From: Butyricicoccus sp.
GTDB taxonomy: Bacteria > Bacillota > Clostridia > Oscillospirales > Butyricicoccaceae
Reading direction: 5' to 3'
Assembly: GCA_017886875.1 (NCBI GenBank)
Contig: JAGHIZ010000043.1
Location: 1 to 53,303 of the forward strand
Length of the DNA: 53,303 bases
Part shown: positions 50,656 through 53,303 of the stretch, piece by piece
How positions within the stretch are numbered: position 1 is the first letter of the stretch
Layout: each line of letters begins with the position of its first letter
Program-made: the position numbers and the translations under genes
The notes under the pieces: generated by a model
What the model saw: only the letters and a program-made list of their open reading frames with translations
Told to the model about the DNA's origin: nothing
Database searches by the model: none

Positions 50656-51582
50656 TTATTTTGTAAAATCTTTTCCACATTGTCTTGATATTAAATATCT
50701 TGGTCTTGCCTTGCATTCAATAAAGATTTGTGAAATATAATATCCAATAATTCCCAGTCCAATCATTTGTATACTACCTATTATTAACAGCAACAAAATA
50801 ACGGTTGTAAAACCATCAGCCGCATTACCTAATAGATGTTTAATAAAAGTTTGTATACCAAGAATTACAGAAAAAAATAGAAAAATACTACCAAGAACAG
50901 TTACAATCTGCATAGGTGCAGAGGAGTATGAAGTTATATTGGAAATAGCATATTTAAATAATGCTTTTGTTGAAAAATGGGTTGCACCCTCTGTACGTTC
51001 TTCTACACAAAATGGAACATCAACCGATTTATAACCAGCCCACCCAACAAGTGCACGAAAGAATGTTTTTCTTTCGGATAAGGAAAGCAGTACATTTACA
51101 ACTTTTCTATCCATAAGTTTAAAATCTGATGAGCGGCTCATATCAATATTTATTGCATTGCTCATAAGTTTATAAAAACATTTAGCTGCAAAACCATGTG
51201 CAACACTTTCACGACCTCTATCTTCTTTTACTCCATTTACTATTTCATATCCTTGTTGCCATAAATTATACATGTCAACAAGTTTTTCTGGAGGGTGTTG
51301 TAAATCACAATCAATAACAGCACAGCATTCACCACTTGCCATTTCAAGACCTGCAAAAATTGCCGACTCTTTACCAAAATTTCTTGAAAAGCTAATGCCT
51401 TTTACAGCATCATTATTTTCGCTGGCAATACAAATTTCTTCCCAAGTGGTATCTCTAGAACCGTCATCTACAAAAATAAGTTCATATACAATTCCAGCTT
51501 CACTTAAAATTTCACTAAGACGTTGTGAAGCTTTCAATACAAGACCTTTTTCATTGTAGCTTGGAATAACTACAGATAACAT
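50656..51582 (-). CDS. GtrB-like polyprenyl-phosphate glycosyltransferase
   Basis: A 308-residue family-2 glycosyltransferase with two C-terminal membrane helices (about 230-290). It loads a sugar from a nucleotide donor onto polyprenyl phosphate at the inner membrane face. Motifs are SVVIPSYNEKGLV, IFVDDGSRDTTWE, the DCDLQHPPE metal-binding segment, SRNFGKESAIFAGLEMA and RGRESVAHGF. It should provide the lipid-linked sugar for the GtrII-like enzyme downstream. No clear ribosome binding site precedes the ATG, but conservation starts there. Confidence 0.93.
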   Translation of the reverse strand: MLSVVIPSYNEKGLVLKASQRLSEILSEAGIVYELIFVDDGSRDTTWEEICIASENNDAVKGISFSRNFGKESAIFAGLEMASGECCAVIDCDLQHPPEKLVDMYNLWQQGYEIVNGVKEDRGRESVAHGFAAKCFYKLMSNAINIDMSRSSDFKLMDRKVVNVLLSLSERKTFFRALVGWAGYKSVDVPFCVEERTEGATHFSTKALFKYAISNITSYSSAPMQIVTVLGSIFLFFSVILGIQTFIKHLLGNAADGFTTVILLLLIIGSIQMIGLGIIGYYISQIFIECKARPRYLISRQCGKDFTK

Positions 51583-51758
51583 ATTTATATATAATTGCCG
51601 AAAATTAATATTTCGTTTTTATTGTAATGTCACTTATTTTTTCAGCAATTTACTCCTTTTTCTGTTTTTGAAATATTAAATTTTGCAACATTACCATTTT
51701 AAATGTCGCTATCATTATACGATATGATGGTTTTTTTGTCAAGAAACACCACTTTAGC

Positions 51759-52325
51759 TTATTCTAAATCTGTACATATTTCAGATGTACTGGTAGATAC
51801 TTCAGCTAGTGGATTACCAACTTCTGTATTATTAGCAATTTCAGATGGTTCTACAGGTTTTTCTTCTGTAGGCTTGTCTTCCCAAAGAGATTTATGTTTT
51901 TCACCATCACAATTTTTATTCATAAATGCCATATTTTTAGCTGCCATGTACATTTGTTGATTATATTCCATTAGTTTTTTTTCATCTGTTGGTGGTACTT
52001 TATCACCTTTGGAAATTCGTCTAAAAACTTCAAGTATTTTCATAATTTCTTCTGCAGCTTCAGCAGCAGCCTCAGATTGTTGTCGAGAAATTTCAGCATT
52101 TTGTATGTTGGCGTCCATAATTGATAACTTATCAGCAATATCGCTTATTTGTTCATATTCTTTATCAATATCTGATATAGCTTTGGAAATTTCAACTCTA
52201 TCAAAATTGATATTGTTTTGTGGAATAGATACATTTTCTTTTGTCATATTTATTAATTTTTCTCTTTGTTGGCGAAGAACATTTAATCGTTCTGAGGCTA
52301 TTTGTCTTACTTCTAATAATTTCAT
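51759..52325 (-). CDS. Coiled-coil protein of unknown function
   Basis: A 188-residue soluble protein I do not recognise. Residues 1-100 are helical with heptad-like Leu/Ile spacing (SERLNVLRQQREKLINM and ISDIDKEYEQISDIADKLSIMDANIQN). An Ala/Glu-rich helix, AAAEAAEEIMKILEVFRRIS, follows. A conserved-looking block, GDKVPPTDEKKLMEYNQQMYMAAKNMA, leads into an acidic, Pro-rich tail. No signal or membrane segment is seen. AAGGGAGGAATTT precedes the ATG, so it is probably well translated. It stands alone near the presumed mobile-element boundary. Confidence 0.75.
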   Translation of the reverse strand: MKLLEVRQIASERLNVLRQQREKLINMTKENVSIPQNNINFDRVEISKAISDIDKEYEQISDIADKLSIMDANIQNAEISRQQSEAAAEAAEEIMKILEVFRRISKGDKVPPTDEKKLMEYNQQMYMAAKNMAFMNKNCDGEKHKSLWEDKPTEEKPVEPSEIANNTEVGNPLAEVSTSTSEICTDLE

Positions 52326-52562
52326 ATAAATTCCTCCCTTATATTGATTAAATGTATTTTCATATTAACTATATCGGATAAATATATAGATTAATTATGT
52401 GTCATAATAAATAAATTAGATAAAGAAAATTAATTAAGTAACAAAACTTCTATTTCGTTATAATAAAGTCTATTTAACTTTTTTATTATCTTTAATGGAA
52501 TATAGAGTCTTGATGTGGTAAAATAAAAATATTAGACTTTCTTATATATAGGAGTATAAAAA

Positions 52563-52613
52563 ATGGATAAAATAGTTTTTATATGCACTGGCAATACAAG
52601 ATTATTGTTATAA
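52563..52613 (+). pseudogene. Remnant of a low-molecular-weight protein tyrosine phosphatase
   Basis: Seventeen codons read MDKIVFICTGNTRLLL and stop. The family begins with K-V-x-F-V-C-T-G-N-T-C-R-S, where the first Cys is the nucleophile. Here the match ends at GNT, the second Cys is lost and the rest is gone. A good ribosome site, ATAGGAGTA, still precedes the ATG. The gene was probably cut off by insertion or deletion at about 52600. Confidence 0.6.
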
Positions 52614-52741
52614 AAAGTTCCTAAATATACTATGAAAAGCTAAAAAACCTCTGTTATAGCTGTTAGATATGTATATTATACGATAAAATTTAATCACTAC
52701 ACCTTTAATACACCAAAACTGAATAATAACTTACATAAACG

Positions 52742-52776
52742 AACCGTTTGCTTAAAAATAAGCAAGCGGTTTTTTA
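52742..52776 (+). terminator. Strong hairpin upstream of parA
   Basis: AACCGTTTGCTTA and TAAGCAAGCGGTT form a thirteen-pair stem with one G-U pair and a four-base loop, followed by TTTT. It lies 33 bases before the parA start, so it either ends an upstream transcript or attenuates parA. Confidence 0.85.
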
Positions 52777-52808
52777 ATGCCTAAAAACAATCAAGGAGGA
52801 CATATATT

Positions 52809-53303
52809 TTGAACGCACAAGTAATAGCAATCGCAAATCAAAAAGGCGGAGTAGGAAAAACAACAAGCTGTGTTAACTTAGGAGTTGCACTTGCAAGGGA
52901 AAATAAAAAGGTACTTTTAATAGATAGTGACCCACAAGGTAGTTTAAGCATAAGTTTAGGTCATCATCAGCCAGATAAACTACCAATAACAATTTCAAAT
53001 ATTATGAGTAAGATTTTATCCGACCAGTCACTTATAAAAGGCGAGGGGATACTTCACCATGAAGAAGGAATAGACCTAATGCCAGCAGATATAGAGCTGT
53101 CTGGTATGGAAGTTTCCCTTGTAAATGCCATGAGTAGAGAAACTATTCTCCGTCAGTATATAAATAGCGTAAGAGCACAATATACGCATATTTTAATTGA
53201 TTGTCAGCCATCACTTGGTATGCTTACAATCAATGCACTTGCAGCAGCAGACAGAGTTATTATCCCAGTACAAGCTGAATACTTGCCAGCAAAAGGTCTA
53301 GAA
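52809..53303 (+). CDS. parA: ParA-family ATPase, integrative-element type (partial)
   Basis: The first 165 residues of a ParA/Soj-like Walker ATPase that moves or partitions DNA. The deviant Walker [14 protein letters not shown], is at residues 7-19, Walker A' is [16 protein letters not shown], and [17 protein letters not shown] is the Walker B region. The TTG start at 52809 follows AAGGAGG at 52795-52801. The stretch with [20 protein letters not shown] and [13 protein letters not shown] is typical of ParA proteins heading integrative conjugative elements in Clostridia. The gene runs off the window. Confidence 0.92.
   Translation, partial: MNAQVIAIANQKGGVGKTTSCVNLGVALARENKKVLLIDSDPQGSLSISLGHHQPDKLPITISNIMSKILSDQSLIKGEGILHHEEGIDLMPADIELSGMEVSLVNAMSRETILRQYINSVRAQYTHILIDCQPSLGMLTINALAAADRVIIPVQAEYLPAKGLE

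Noticed and set aside
1-53303. CRISPR array or defence island
   Set aside because: No regularly spaced repeats, cas genes, restriction-modification genes or toxin-antitoxin pair could be recognised.

Overview
The window is AT-rich, with genes tightly packed on both strands and strong AGGAGG-type ribosome binding sites. It carries an anaerobe's toolkit (two rubrerythrins, an O-acetylhomoserine-type sulfhydrylase, a SAM-I riboswitch, VanW, CotH, DUF4317 and OPT proteins). This points to a low-GC Firmicute of the class Clostridia, probably a gut Oscillospirales/Ruminococcaceae-like organism. The phylum-level call is firm; the family-level call is inference from gene style.

Left part (1-8.8 kb): the 3' end of an IS630-type transposase abuts the remnant of a sensor histidine kinase. 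Next comes a three-gene set of VTC-type polyphosphate polymerase, DUF4956 membrane protein and CotH kinase. Two rubrerythrins follow; the second has a clear sigma-A promoter and a PerR-like box. Between them lie a PAS-GAF-GGDEF protein and a Cof-type phosphatase. A DUF1540 miniprotein and a PqqD-like protein with a small membrane partner complete this part.

Middle-left (8.8-22.4 kb): an OPT oligopeptide transporter and a PepD dipeptidase fit peptide use. Three small XRE regulators follow, with visible palindromic operators, one of them divergent from a SLOG-like protein. Then come Tex, a small lipoprotein, an FUSC-type membrane protein, a redox group (thioredoxin-reductase-like flavoprotein, CcdA, TlpA), a decayed chloramphenicol acetyltransferase, a GNAT protein and an M23 peptidase.

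Middle-right (22.4-40.4 kb): YchF, VanW, three tandem M42 aminopeptidases, an RluA pseudouridine synthase, MetY with a GNAT protein, a DUF896-CCA transferase-HD operon, IMP dehydrogenase with LuxS, a PAS-PAS-GGDEF(degenerate)-EAL protein, five tRNA genes (Val, Asp, Phe, Gly, Cys), and metK under a SAM-I riboswitch. MetK, LuxS and MetY together cover much of the sulfur/methyl cycle.

Right part (40.4-53.3 kb): DUF4317, Sir2 and a frameshifted nitroreductase; an ABC-F protein with one dead ATP site; CpXC; a putative heavy-metal exporter; a DEAD-box-derived protein lacking its second helicase domain; a phosphodiester glycosidase; a glutaredoxin-like protein; a GtrB/GtrII glycosylation pair; a coiled-coil protein of unknown function; a 17-codon remnant of a tyrosine phosphatase; and, running off the edge, a ParA ATPase of the kind found at the start of integrative conjugative elements.

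Many convergent gene pairs share one bidirectional terminator hairpin. No CRISPR array or recognised defence island was seen. The best candidates for something new are the asymmetric ABC-F, the one-domain DEAD-box derivative, and the C-x10-C-x2-C PAS modules shared by the two c-di-GMP proteins.
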